DNA from: Candidatus Saccharicenans sp.
GTDB lineage: Bacteria > Acidobacteriota > Aminicenantia > Aminicenantales > Saccharicenantaceae
Assembly: GCA_030017715.1 (NCBI GenBank)
Contig: JASEIU010000001.1
Coordinates: forward strand, 210,677-274,676
Reading direction: 5' to 3'
Length of the DNA: 64,000 bases
Within the stretch, counting starts at the first letter, position 1, and every line of letters begins with the position of its first letter. The notes under the pieces are model-generated. The model made no database searches and had not been told where the DNA came from. It saw only the letters and a list, made by a program, of their open reading frames with translations. Both the position numbers and the translations under genes were made by a program. Of the stretch, positions 1 to 8,719 are shown piece after piece.

Positions 1-4
1 GATA

Positions 5-1210
5 TTGACGGTGTGCAAGGATCACCTGCCATCAATGGAAAAACTGGCGGCCATCTTCAGGGAAAATAAAGACCTGAGGAGACTGGAGCAGGTTGACCGG
101 GCCATCCTGGCCGAGCTCAAGAGAATCGGGGAAAAATCCCGGATGCTTTCCTATTACGCCGAACTTCTGAAGCTCAAGCCGTCTGACGAGAAACTGGCCA
201 TTGAATACCGGGAGCTGAAAAAAGAGCTTCTGCTGGGAGACGAGGAAGAAGCGGCCTACGATACCTGGGTCCCCTCCCAGGAGCAGGAAGAGGAGATTCA
301 GGCCGGTCTGGCTCAGGCCGATGTTTATATCCAGGAGGGACTGGGTCGTCTGGCCCGGCGGGTAGCTGAGGGGCTCTTGTTGAAATACCCCAACGACCCG
401 TTGATAAAACAAAAACTCAATTACATCGACAGCCTTAAAGACCAGCTGAGTGAAGATGAGTTGATCAAGAAGGTGGAAAAGGCGAGGGTCATCGAAACCC
501 AGGTGATCCGGCCAACCAGGGGCAAGTTCCACGAAAAGGAAACCATTAAGACCGGACTTCACTTTGAGGAGGAAATTCTCGGGGAGGAAAAAGTTAATCC
601 CCTGGATATTTTCAGGGATACCGGCATTTCCCCGATTATCAGCTCTGAGGGGCGAGAAAAGAAATATTATGACCTTTTTGAAAACATCCGGGCCGAGCTG
701 GCCATGATTTCAGCCATCTACTGGCGTCAGAAAAAGGGAGTGACCATTCAGGTCGAAAAAGAATTGAGCACCATCGTCAGCGATTTCAGAAAAGGCGTCC
801 GGGATAAGATTCCTGATGAAGATTACCAGATTCATATGCAACTCGGTCTGGCCTTTATGGAGCAGGGACTGCTGGATGAAGCTATAGAGGAGTTCAACCT
901 GGCTTCCAAAGATAAGAATCAGTTGCTCGAGTGCTTGAACCTGATCAGCAATTGCCACCGGCTAAAGGGAAACATGGAGGAAGCCGAGCGCTGGATGAAT
1001 CGGGCGATCAAACTCGTAGCCCCAGGCTCCGATCAGCATTTTGCCTTGATGTATGACCTGGGCCTGATTTTTGAAATAGCCGGTGACAAAGAGCGAGCCC
1101 TTTCGGTTTACCGGGAAATCCAGAGCTGGAACCCAACCTACCGTGGTATAAGCGATAAGATTGAAAAACTGACCAACATGAACGGTCTCCCGAACAAGCC
1201 CATTGGTTAA
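5..1210 (+). CDS. Tetratricopeptide-repeat protein, possibly 5'-partial
   Basis: Helical-repeat scaffold protein of unknown partner. The N-terminal part (about residues 10-150) is charged and helix-rich. The clearest TPR units lie at about residues 275-390, with the alternating G/A/Y pattern (LGLAFMEQGLLDEAIEEF, then LGLIFEIAGDKERALSVY). No signal peptide or membrane segment is visible, so a cytoplasmic location is inferred. The open frame runs to the window edge from a TTG; the first ATG is at 35 (MEKLAAIF). Either that is the start or the gene continues upstream outside the window. The specific function is not recognised; similar TPR proteins occur beside pilus and secretion genes, but no such neighbour is in view. 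Confidence 0.6.
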   Translation: MTVCKDHLPSMEKLAAIFRENKDLRRLEQVDRAILAELKRIGEKSRMLSYYAELLKLKPSDEKLAIEYRELKKELLLGDEEEAAYDTWVPSQEQEEEIQAGLAQADVYIQEGLGRLARRVAEGLLLKYPNDPLIKQKLNYIDSLKDQLSEDELIKKVEKARVIETQVIRPTRGKFHEKETIKTGLHFEEEILGEEKVNPLDIFRDTGISPIISSEGREKKYYDLFENIRAELAMISAIYWRQKKGVTIQVEKELSTIVSDFRKGVRDKIPDEDYQIHMQLGLAFMEQGLLDEAIEEFNLASKDKNQLLECLNLISNCHRLKGNMEEAERWMNRAIKLVAPGSDQHFALMYDLGLIFEIAGDKERALSVYREIQSWNPTYRGISDKIEKLTNMNGLPNKPIG

Positions 1211-1394
1211 GCTCTGCATTTTTGCCTGGTGCTGATTCTTTAAAGCTTAACCAGAGGTTTGCCGGGAGACCTGCTGGCCGTTTTTAGCCGTCGGTCTCGG
1301 GGTTTAACATCCTGGCAATAAGATATAGGGGGGCGATATTTATGGGGACAACTACTTTGGAATTAACGTGTGATTTAATTGGGGAGCCGGCCGG

Positions 1395-2570
1395 TTAGTA
1401 AGCGGTAATCAGCCCCAACCCCAGTCGGAGGTGCTTCGGCTGGTCGCTTTTGAAAACATATGTTCCTTCAATGGTGGCCCGAATATTTCTTTTTAGCAGG
1501 TAGCCGTAATGAACCCCGGCTGAGGTGTATTTCAGGTCTGGCTGCCCGGAATCAACCCAGTTGAATATTCCGGCCGCGTACCAGCGGGAATCGTCTCCTT
1601 TTGGAAAATATAGAAGCTCGGCGAATCCGCCGCGGGTGGCTATTTTTTCCGGCTCCGGAGAGAAGAAGGGATTGTTGTCCCGGCGTTCTACATACTGAAG
1701 ATTCAGCTCCAGCTTTGGGGAGGAGAAGGTCAGGTCACCCCCGAGCATCCACAGGCTGTTGACCGCCGGGCCCTGTTTTTCTTTGCCGGTGTAGCCGAAG
1801 GTGCCGGCCCTCAGGTTATTGCCGAGGTCCTGGGAAAGACGGAGCATAAAGTTTTTGTATCTGTCGGTGTCAAAAGACCCGACCTCATCGGTCGGGAGAA
1901 GACCCAGGCCGTTGACCACTTCAAAGGCCAGGTCCGTTCCGGTCGGAAATCCGTAGGTCAGCATGATTCCGCGGTCGTAGGTGAGGTTAGCCCGGGCGTT
2001 TCCAACTCTCACCCGGTAAATCTGGTAATCCTCGTAGGTCAGACGGACTTCTCGCTTGAAGAGCGGGTCTGAGACCTGAAACTGGCCGAGGTAGACATCG
2101 AGGTCGGTCTTGAAGAGATCGTTCAGCATGATGAAGGCGTCTTCCAGGCCGGCCACCTCGCCCCGCTCGGTGAAGAAGAAATAGAGGTAGTAGGAAATAT
2201 TTTTGGTGATTTCACCGCCCGAGAGCAGTTTGATCACAAACGGCGAAGAAAAATCCAGCCCTTTGCCGCCGGCGTTGTTGAAGCGCAGAAAGCCGTCAAA
2301 GCGGATGGCGATCGGAATTTCCCTGAGAAGCGAGAGCAATCCATCGCCCGTGTCCACGTAATATCGCGGGGTGTCTTTGTCCTTGATAACGAAGCCGTTG
2401 CCGGCAAATTCGTCGCCGTAAGGTTTGAGCTTGGGGAAGGGCGAATGGCAAACTTTGCAGCTCATTCCATATTTCCGGGCAAAAGCCGGTATGGCCAGGG
2501 CTTCCGAAGCCAGAAAAACCAGCAGGAATAGAGACAGAATGATGAGTTTATAGTTTCTACCCATCGCCAC
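1395..2570 (-). CDS. Outer-membrane porin-like beta-barrel with one N-terminal c-haem motif
   Basis: A signal peptide (residues about 5-27, ending SEALA) is followed at once by a single CxxCH haem motif (CKVCH, about residue 37). About 300 residues of alternating hydrophobic/aromatic strands follow, and the chain ends in LGLITAY, typical of an outer-membrane barrel. Porin-cytochrome conduits move electrons across the outer membrane; here the barrel itself would carry one haem. It lies 36 bp downstream of the multihaem cytochrome on the same strand, so the two are probably one operon. The electron-conduit role is inference from the pairing; the family was not identified by name. Confidence 0.65.
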   Translation of the reverse strand: MAMGRNYKLIILSLFLLVFLASEALAIPAFARKYGMSCKVCHSPFPKLKPYGDEFAGNGFVIKDKDTPRYYVDTGDGLLSLLREIPIAIRFDGFLRFNNAGGKGLDFSSPFVIKLLSGGEITKNISYYLYFFFTERGEVAGLEDAFIMLNDLFKTDLDVYLGQFQVSDPLFKREVRLTYEDYQIYRVRVGNARANLTYDRGIMLTYGFPTGTDLAFEVVNGLGLLPTDEVGSFDTDRYKNFMLRLSQDLGNNLRAGTFGYTGKEKQGPAVNSLWMLGGDLTFSSPKLELNLQYVERRDNNPFFSPEPEKIATRGGFAELLYFPKGDDSRWYAAGIFNWVDSGQPDLKYTSAGVHYGYLLKRNIRATIEGTYVFKSDQPKHLRLGLGLITAY

Positions 2571-2606
2571 CTCCAGTCAAATTAAATCAGCAAATTAAAA
2601 AATCCA

Positions 2607-3980
2607 TCAATCAACAATATTTATGGTTGTTGAATGACGATTAACTTCAATTATCTCCGATTCGTCCGCCGGCACTCCAAGAAAATCCGCCACCGGTTTC
2701 ACCAGCTTTTGGTAATTCAGAACGGCCGTGACTGTCAGGGGGCCGGGCGGAGCGTTGTCCGGAATTCTGAAAGTGCAGGTTTCCAGTTTGGTTTCGCGCG
2801 GCCCGATTCGATAATCAACGCCGAGCGATTTGGTGTTCCACTGCTGGATGGTCATGCGGCCCTGCGGGTCAAAATAAGGCATGCGAAATATGCGGTCGCC
2901 GACGGGAACTCCGTCCCGCTGGACACCCTTGAAGCCGGGGTCGCCCAGAGCTATTCCCATGTCCTGGTAAGCCAGGGTGTCTGCGGCTATGGTGTATTCT
3001 TCGCCCTCAAATCCTTTTTTATCAACCGGGAGATGATAGACATTGCCCCTGGCGTCAACGGCTTCCACGTGCAGCCAGACGATGCGGTCTTCAACCGAGC
3101 CGGTGGGAAACTTGTGACCGGTTTTCTGGTTAAAGAGGGCAACGGTGAATTTCACCCTGTCGCCCGGCTGGGCTTCATTGATATCAGGGTGGACGCGGAG
3201 TTCGATGGTGCCCTGCACCTTGCCCGGGTCGTGAGCTCCGTGAAAAAGATGCTGCCGGACATCCGGATAGCTTTTTCCCATGGAGGCGCTTTTTCCGGGA
3301 GCGTAGGTCATGTGGCAGTCATGACATCTGACTCCTTCGCGGGCGTAAGGACCGTCTTTCCATTCGAGATGGGTCGATTTAACCCAGACCCCGTAGGGAC
3401 TTTTTTCGTTGTGGCAGGTGCCGCAGAACTCGGCCGTTTTCAAAAATTCCGATCTGACGGTATTGTGCTCCGGAGAGACGGTTCCGCCGCGGGCTCCGTA
3501 TTTGGTTTTGCCCGGAACTGAAATCCAGTTGAAATTGTAGGGGACGTCGCCGGCAAATCCGGTTACCGTATGGCAGAGCTCGCAGGAAACCGATTCGTTG
3601 GCCCGGCTGTTTTTGGAGGGGAGCGGCGGGGGGACATCTCCGGCCAGAAAAGCCAGCGGAGAATGGCAGCCGTTGCAGCCGGCTTTGACTCCGGCTACCA
3701 CCGGGTCTTTCTCGGCATGGGGGACGGCCAGCTTAAAATATTCAATTTCGTCCCAATGATGGGTGTAAGCCTGAGACATCATGGCCTGTTTCCACTGCTG
3801 ATAGATGTCGTTGTGGCATTGAATCCCGCAGAAAGTCGGAGTTTGATAGTCGCTGTATTTTCTGGTGCCAAGAGCTTCTTCCCCGGATTTCTGCAGGGCG
3901 GAGGAAGCCACAAACCCGAGCGAGACCGCCAGAACCATGGACAGAATAGCTATCAAATGATGGTGACAACGGTTCATCAT
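2607..3980 (-). CDS. Secreted multihaem c-type cytochrome (4 CxxCH plus one CX3CH)
   Basis: An N-terminal signal segment (about residues 8-29) is followed by four canonical haem motifs, CNGCH, CELCH, CGTCH and CHDCH, spread over the first half. A fifth, non-canonical site CGIQCH has three residues between the cysteines. The C-terminal half (about 230-457) has no haem motif and looks like a beta-rich domain. The layout resembles cytochrome c554-type periplasmic or outer-surface electron carriers. It is first in a two-gene unit with the haem-bearing porin downstream, which suggests an electron-export module; donor and acceptor are unknown. The two tandem ATGs at 3980 and 3977 leave the start uncertain by one codon. 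Confidence 0.75.
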   Translation of the reverse strand: MMNRCHHHLIAILSMVLAVSLGFVASSALQKSGEEALGTRKYSDYQTPTFCGIQCHNDIYQQWKQAMMSQAYTHHWDEIEYFKLAVPHAEKDPVVAGVKAGCNGCHSPLAFLAGDVPPPLPSKNSRANESVSCELCHTVTGFAGDVPYNFNWISVPGKTKYGARGGTVSPEHNTVRSEFLKTAEFCGTCHNEKSPYGVWVKSTHLEWKDGPYAREGVRCHDCHMTYAPGKSASMGKSYPDVRQHLFHGAHDPGKVQGTIELRVHPDINEAQPGDRVKFTVALFNQKTGHKFPTGSVEDRIVWLHVEAVDARGNVYHLPVDKKGFEGEEYTIAADTLAYQDMGIALGDPGFKGVQRDGVPVGDRIFRMPYFDPQGRMTIQQWNTKSLGVDYRIGPRETKLETCTFRIPDNAPPGPLTVTAVLNYQKLVKPVADFLGVPADESEIIEVNRHSTTINIVD

Positions 3981-4983
3981 TCCCTCCCATTATCACCATT
4001 AATACCATAACCCAAAGGCAATGGCAATAATGACAGCAATTCCATTCCTGCTGTGGACCAGTCGGGAAGGGGACTGTGTCATCAAGAGGCCCGTTTTCTT
4101 CTATTATTTTCCCCGGAGCCTCGATGGAGCGAATCGCCAGGAGATGTCTGTTTTGAGGCAATCATATTTTGTTTCATTCACCGATCTCCGGTGCCAGATC
4201 CTCGCGGCTGCGGGAAGCACGAGTCAGGCCGCGCCTACCCCTGGCTATCATCCTTCTTAGTTTGCGTTGCGCCTTTGAATCTAAAAAATATTCTTTGTTT
4301 CTTTCAAGATATACAGACCATCATCATTCTCCGTTTCCATTATGGCCTGGAAGTGGAAGCGGGGGGCTGTCACGGGGCGCAGGCTGCCCGGAATTATGTC
4401 CTCCTTGTTTGATTGGTGGCTCTTGTCTTTTGGAGGGTCCTGTCACGGCGCGCCCCCTCCCGTCCTCACTCCACCCATCTCCCCGTGGGAACCCCTTCCG
4501 CTGCGGGCGGTTCGGAGACAGGCCGTGCCACTCTCCTGAAAACCCTTCTTCCCCGATTCTCTGTCGGCCCGAATTGGAAAGAGGGGCCTATTCGGATGTG
4601 CCGTGCTCCAGATATCTTATCCTCGCCGTTTCTCGGTTCCCGCCGGGCGCGGAGATCTTCCTAAGCTCTCAACAGAAAGCAAAGATGATTTATCAAATAA
4701 TCCACAGCGAGGAGAAGAAGGCTATGTCTTGCAGATATGAATTAGTCCGAAAATCTGCTTGCAGGCCCTTGAAATCCCCTCCGGCGGTTTGGCCGTCGGC
4801 TGATATATGAAGAAATATTCATATATTAAGCGGGAATTCGCCGCCGGCAGGACGCCGGTGACGAGGCCTTGATATCCCTCCGGACAGCCATATCCGGCCG
4901 GAAATTTGTTTTGATTTAAGGAGCAAATTGATTTAAAAAGAAGTCAGGACTTAGAATGACCGGATGAACGGCTAAATGGTGAG
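3981..4983. other. Long intergenic region, nothing recognised
   Basis: About 1 kb between the divergent cytochrome unit and the oxidoreductase. Open frames here are short, cysteine/serine/arginine-rich and without plausible starts, so none is called. The first 40 bp should hold the cytochrome promoter. The last 180 bp before 4993 are AT-richer and should hold the promoter of the plus-strand genes. No tRNA, rRNA or known RNA fold was recognised. Confidence 0.4.
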
Positions 4984-4992
4984 GTGAAAAAA

Positions 4993-6318
4993 ATGAGCAA
5001 GGTCAGAAAAACTATTACCAGGCGGACTTTTTTGAAAACTGCTTCGGCCGCGGCCGTGGCCGGGCTGGGTTTTCCAGCCATCGTGCCGGCTTCGGTGTTT
5101 GGTCAGGGGAAAAGGCCGTCCCCGTCGAACCGGATTGTGATGGCCGGGATCGGTTTTGGCATGATGGGCATTCCGAACATGGAAGCCTTTCTGAACAAGG
5201 ATGAAGTGCAGTGGGTGGCCGTCTGCGATCTCGATAAAAACCATCTGGCGCGGGCGAAGGAAGTAGTCGATAAAAAATACGGCCATAAAGATTGCCGGGC
5301 TTATACCGATTTCCGCGAGCTTTTCCTGCGAAAGGACATCGACGCGGTTTCTATCGCCGTGCCCGACCACTGGCATGCGCTGCTGGCGATAAGCGCCGCC
5401 AGGGCCGGTTATGATATCTACGGCGAAAAGCCTCTGACCCACAGCCTGGTGGAGGGGCGGGCCCTGTGCCGGGCGGTCGAGCGCTATGGGCGAGTCTGGC
5501 AGACCGGAAGCTGGCAGCGGTCGGTTGAGAATTTCCACCGGGCGGCCGAGCTGGTGCGCAACGGGCGGATCGGCAGGGTGGTGAGGATTGAAGTTGGGCT
5601 CCCCGAGGGGCATTACGATTTTGCCGGCACCTTCGGCCAGGACAGAATTGAACCGCCTCCGCCGGAGCTCGATTACGAAATGTGGCTCGGCCCGGCTCCC
5701 TACTGGCCGTACTGCAAATCCCGGGTCCATATGAACTGGCGCTGGAACATGGATTTCGGCGGCGGTCAGCTCATGGATTGGGTCGGCCATCACCTGGACA
5801 TTGCTCACTGGGGGATGGGCTGGGACCGGACCGGTCCGGTGGAGATTGAAGCCCGGGGCGAGTATCCGACCGGCGGAGTTTACAACAGCCCGGTGCGTTA
5901 CTGGGTTGAGGCGAAGTACGCGGACGGCACGCCGCTTATAATAGCCGGCGGATATCCGCAGATCTGGAGCGGGACTAAATGGATAGGGGAAAAAGGCTGG
6001 GTCTGGGTGGACCGCGGTCAGTTTGAAACCGAACCGGCTTCGCTCAAGAATGAAGTCATCGGGCCCGGAGAAATAAGACTTTATAAGAGCCGGGATCATT
6101 ACCAGAATTTCCTCGATTGTGTGAAAAGTCGGGCGGAGACCATAACGCCGGCCGAGGTGGCTCACCGCTCGGCCAGTGTCGGCCATCTGGCGGTTGTCTC
6201 GATGACTGTCGGAAGGAAAGTTCGCTGGGATCCGGCGAGCGAGAAAATAATCGGCGACCCGGAAGCAGAAAGACTATTGAGCCGGGGTTACCGGAAGCCC
6301 TGGATTCTTCCGGAGTGA
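4993..6318 (+). CDS. Tat-exported Gfo/Idh/MocA family oxidoreductase
   Basis: The N-terminus carries a twin-arginine signal (TRRTFLKTASAAAVAG), so the protein is expected in the periplasm. A Rossmann-like nucleotide-binding domain follows (GIGFGMMG; AVCDLDKNHLARAKE; AVSIAVPDHWHALLA; GEKPLTHS), then the C-terminal alpha/beta domain. The length of about 440 residues fits the bacterial Tat-borne subgroup. These proteins act on sugars or sugar derivatives, and several exported members oxidise glycosides at C3. ATG at 4993 is preferred to the in-frame GTG at 4984 because GAGGTG lies about seven bases upstream of it. The substrate cannot be read from the sequence. A HEAT-repeat gene follows after 40 bp. 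Confidence 0.85.
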   Translation: MSKVRKTITRRTFLKTASAAAVAGLGFPAIVPASVFGQGKRPSPSNRIVMAGIGFGMMGIPNMEAFLNKDEVQWVAVCDLDKNHLARAKEVVDKKYGHKDCRAYTDFRELFLRKDIDAVSIAVPDHWHALLAISAARAGYDIYGEKPLTHSLVEGRALCRAVERYGRVWQTGSWQRSVENFHRAAELVRNGRIGRVVRIEVGLPEGHYDFAGTFGQDRIEPPPPELDYEMWLGPAPYWPYCKSRVHMNWRWNMDFGGGQLMDWVGHHLDIAHWGMGWDRTGPVEIEARGEYPTGGVYNSPVRYWVEAKYADGTPLIIAGGYPQIWSGTKWIGEKGWVWVDRGQFETEPASLKNEVIGPGEIRLYKSRDHYQNFLDCVKSRAETITPAEVAHRSASVGHLAVVSMTVGRKVRWDPASEKIIGDPEAERLLSRGYRKPWILPE

Positions 6319-6358
6319 AGGGGCTTAGGGATAGAGAAGGAAAGGCAGGAGAATAGCA

Positions 6359-8494
6359 ATGAATGAAAAAAAATATAACGGCGGTAAGATGACAGGAGTT
6401 TTATCTCGCAGGAAGATAATTCTTCGAGGAACGCGGACAGGCATCGAATTGAACGTACCAGCGCTCAGTTTTCGAGAGCGGATAAGCCCCGGGTTGATTT
6501 ATCTGGTATTGATATTTGCATCCTTGCTCCTTGCCACTCCCTGTCGGATTCTGGCCCTGGATTCCGGGCAGCAGACGGGGCAGACATCCGGCTCCTGGCA
6601 GGAGGAATTGAACGAGCTCAACCGTGTCCTTGAAGCCCTGGAAAAGTTCGACCACAGCCAGGGAGAAGGACCGGCTCTGGCGCTCGAAAGGCTGGTTTTC
6701 AAACTGAAGGACGTCCCCGGCCTGCGGCCTGAGGTTGAAAAAAAGCTGCTCCAGTTTTTTGCCTGCCCTGTCACCGCTGATGCCCGGATGGCCGTGAGCA
6801 AACCTTTAAGCTGGATTGCAGAAAGCGAAACGGTTAAAGCGCTGGCTCCTTTCTTACTTGACCCGGAAAGAACTGATGCTGTCCGCTATGTGCTGGAAAG
6901 AGTCCCTGGCGAAGAAGCCAACAGGGCTCTTATTGAGGCCTTAAGAAAAGCACCGGCTGAAGTCCTTCCGGGAATCATAAGCAGCCTGGGGCACAGAAGA
7001 GTTGAAGCGGCTGTCCCTGAGTTTGAAAAGATTCTGAGCAAAAAACCAGCGACCGGGGTCGTTTCGAACACATTAGAAGCCCTGGGAAACACCGGCGGGC
7101 AGGAAGCGGTGGAAATTCTTGCGGGCTATATAAAAGCCGGCGATGAAAATCTCAGGCTGAAAGCCGCAGATGGGCTCTTGAGGATCGCTTCCCGGGCAAT
7201 CGATCAGAAAGATTATTCCCGGGCGGGGAAGATTTCCGAAATACTGCTTGAAGCCAGATTGCTGCCGGAAGGAAGGATGGTCGCCTGGAAGATAAAAATT
7301 CTGGCGGCTGGAGAAAAACAGAATCAGGGGCTTGCGGCTGCCCTGAAGAGCCGTGATGAATCAGCACGGAGAGCGGCCCTGGCCCTTTTTCCGGAGCTGG
7401 TAAAGAAAAATGAAATAGGTTCTTTTCTTTCGCTGCTGGCCGGTCTGCCGGAAAATCTTCAGGGACAGGTGGCCGCGGTTCTGAGTCATCATCCGGTTCC
7501 GGGGGCGCGTGAGTATCTGAGAACTCTGGCCGATAAATCCGCTTCGGTTGAGGTGAGAACGGAAGCTCTTCTCAGCCTGGGAAAAGCCGGCGATGATTAC
7601 GACGTGGAATTTTTGGCGAGGAGAGCAGCTTCGGCCAGAGGGAAAGAAAAGGCCGCCGCCAGGGAAAGCCTGATTCGACTGGCGGACAGAGCGGTTGATA
7701 AAAAAATTCTGGAGCTTCTGGCTCAGCAACCAGAGCAGGCTCTCAGAAACGAATTGCTCCTGGCTGCCTGCGAGAGGGATATCGTCGAGAGCCGGAAGTA
7801 TTTTCTGCTGGAAGCGGCCAATCCCGCCGCTGACGTTTCTCTGGTTTCCCGCGGCCTTAGGGCTTTCGGGGACATCAGCCTGGCCGAAGAGCTTTTGCCC
7901 GTGGCTTTTAAGGTTGAAGAGGAAAATTTCAGAGAAGAGCTGGCGGGAATTCTGGCTGCCTGGGCCAGGCAGAGCGCCCGTCCGGAAGCCAGGTCGGCTT
8001 ATTTCCGGAATCTCCTCGGGCGGGAACCGGAAGCAAAAAACCAGGCGCTGCTAATTTCAATAATCGGGAAGATAGGCGAGAGAAATTCCCTGCCGCTGCT
8101 GAGGCAGTATCATGATAACCGGAACCAGGAAGTTCGGGAAGCGGCCCTGCGAGCGATTGCCGACTGGCCCGAAGTGGAAGCGCGGGACGACCTGCTGAAG
8201 ATAGCCAAGACTTCACCGGGGCTTAAGGAGAAGGTGCTGGCGATCAGGGGGCTGGTGCGTCTGACTGCGGCGGAAAGATACCGGCTGCCTCAGGCTGTGG
8301 TTGAAAATCTGAAAGAAATATATGCCATTTCTCCGAGGGCGGAGGAGAAAAAGCTGGTGCTCGCGGTGTTTTCGGATTTTCCCTGCCGGGAAGCGCTGGC
8401 TTTCTGCGAATTGCTGAGTTCTGACCCGGAAGTAGGGACTGAAGCCCGCGCCGCCGCCGAGAAAATATCCCGTCAGCTTAACCGAGCGCGGTGA
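6359..8494 (+). CDS. Secreted or membrane-anchored HEAT-repeat protein
   Basis: A hydrophobic segment at about residues 48-66 (GLIYLVLIFASLLLATPCR) follows an unusually long charged N-terminus; it may be a late signal anchor, or the true start may lie further in. The rest is a chain of paired helices with HEAT-like spacing (for example VRTEALLSLGKAGDDYDVEFL and VREAALRAIADWPEVEARDDL), giving a long solenoid for protein binding. A ribosome site GGCAGGAG precedes the ATG. It is probably co-transcribed with the oxidoreductase upstream. No catalytic motif was seen. Confidence 0.65.
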   Translation: MNEKKYNGGKMTGVLSRRKIILRGTRTGIELNVPALSFRERISPGLIYLVLIFASLLLATPCRILALDSGQQTGQTSGSWQEELNELNRVLEALEKFDHSQGEGPALALERLVFKLKDVPGLRPEVEKKLLQFFACPVTADARMAVSKPLSWIAESETVKALAPFLLDPERTDAVRYVLERVPGEEANRALIEALRKAPAEVLPGIISSLGHRRVEAAVPEFEKILSKKPATGVVSNTLEALGNTGGQEAVEILAGYIKAGDENLRLKAADGLLRIASRAIDQKDYSRAGKISEILLEARLLPEGRMVAWKIKILAAGEKQNQGLAAALKSRDESARRAALALFPELVKKNEIGSFLSLLAGLPENLQGQVAAVLSHHPVPGAREYLRTLADKSASVEVRTEALLSLGKAGDDYDVEFLARRAASARGKEKAAARESLIRLADRAVDKKILELLAQQPEQALRNELLLAACERDIVESRKYFLLEAANPAADVSLVSRGLRAFGDISLAEELLPVAFKVEEENFREELAGILAAWARQSARPEARSAYFRNLLGREPEAKNQALLISIIGKIGERNSLPLLRQYHDNRNQEVREAALRAIADWPEVEARDDLLKIAKTSPGLKEKVLAIRGLVRLTAAERYRLPQAVVENLKEIYAISPRAEEKKLVLAVFSDFPCREALAFCELLSSDPEVGTEARAAAEKISRQLNRAR

Positions 8495-8719
8495 GGAAAT
8501 TTTGCATGGAAATGTCTTCTCCCCACATGCCGACATGAAAATGATGTTTCGAGGGAGCGGAAGATATTTTTAAGTCATGCGTTGAAAAAACTGTGAAAGG
8601 ATCTGCGTCTCCGGGCGTATTATCTGATTGCCAGGGAATTTTCTGAACTTGAAGGCGTTATTTTAGCAACCGACTTCTGATAGTTGGAAACCTAAAGGAA
8701 AAAACATCGTCCTCTGTCA

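Noticed and set aside
2634-4010. Long plus-strand frames opposite the cytochrome gene
   Set aside because: They are antisense shadows of a gene with clear haem motifs and a signal peptide.
4021-4810. Several overlapping open frames of 65-213 codons in the long gap
   Set aside because: No ribosome sites, unusual Ser/Cys/Arg-rich composition, several mutually overlapping frames; no family resemblance.
4972-6186. 404-codon minus-strand frame opposite the Tat oxidoreductase
   Set aside because: Shadow frame in high-GC coding DNA; proline/histidine/arginine-rich with no family signature.
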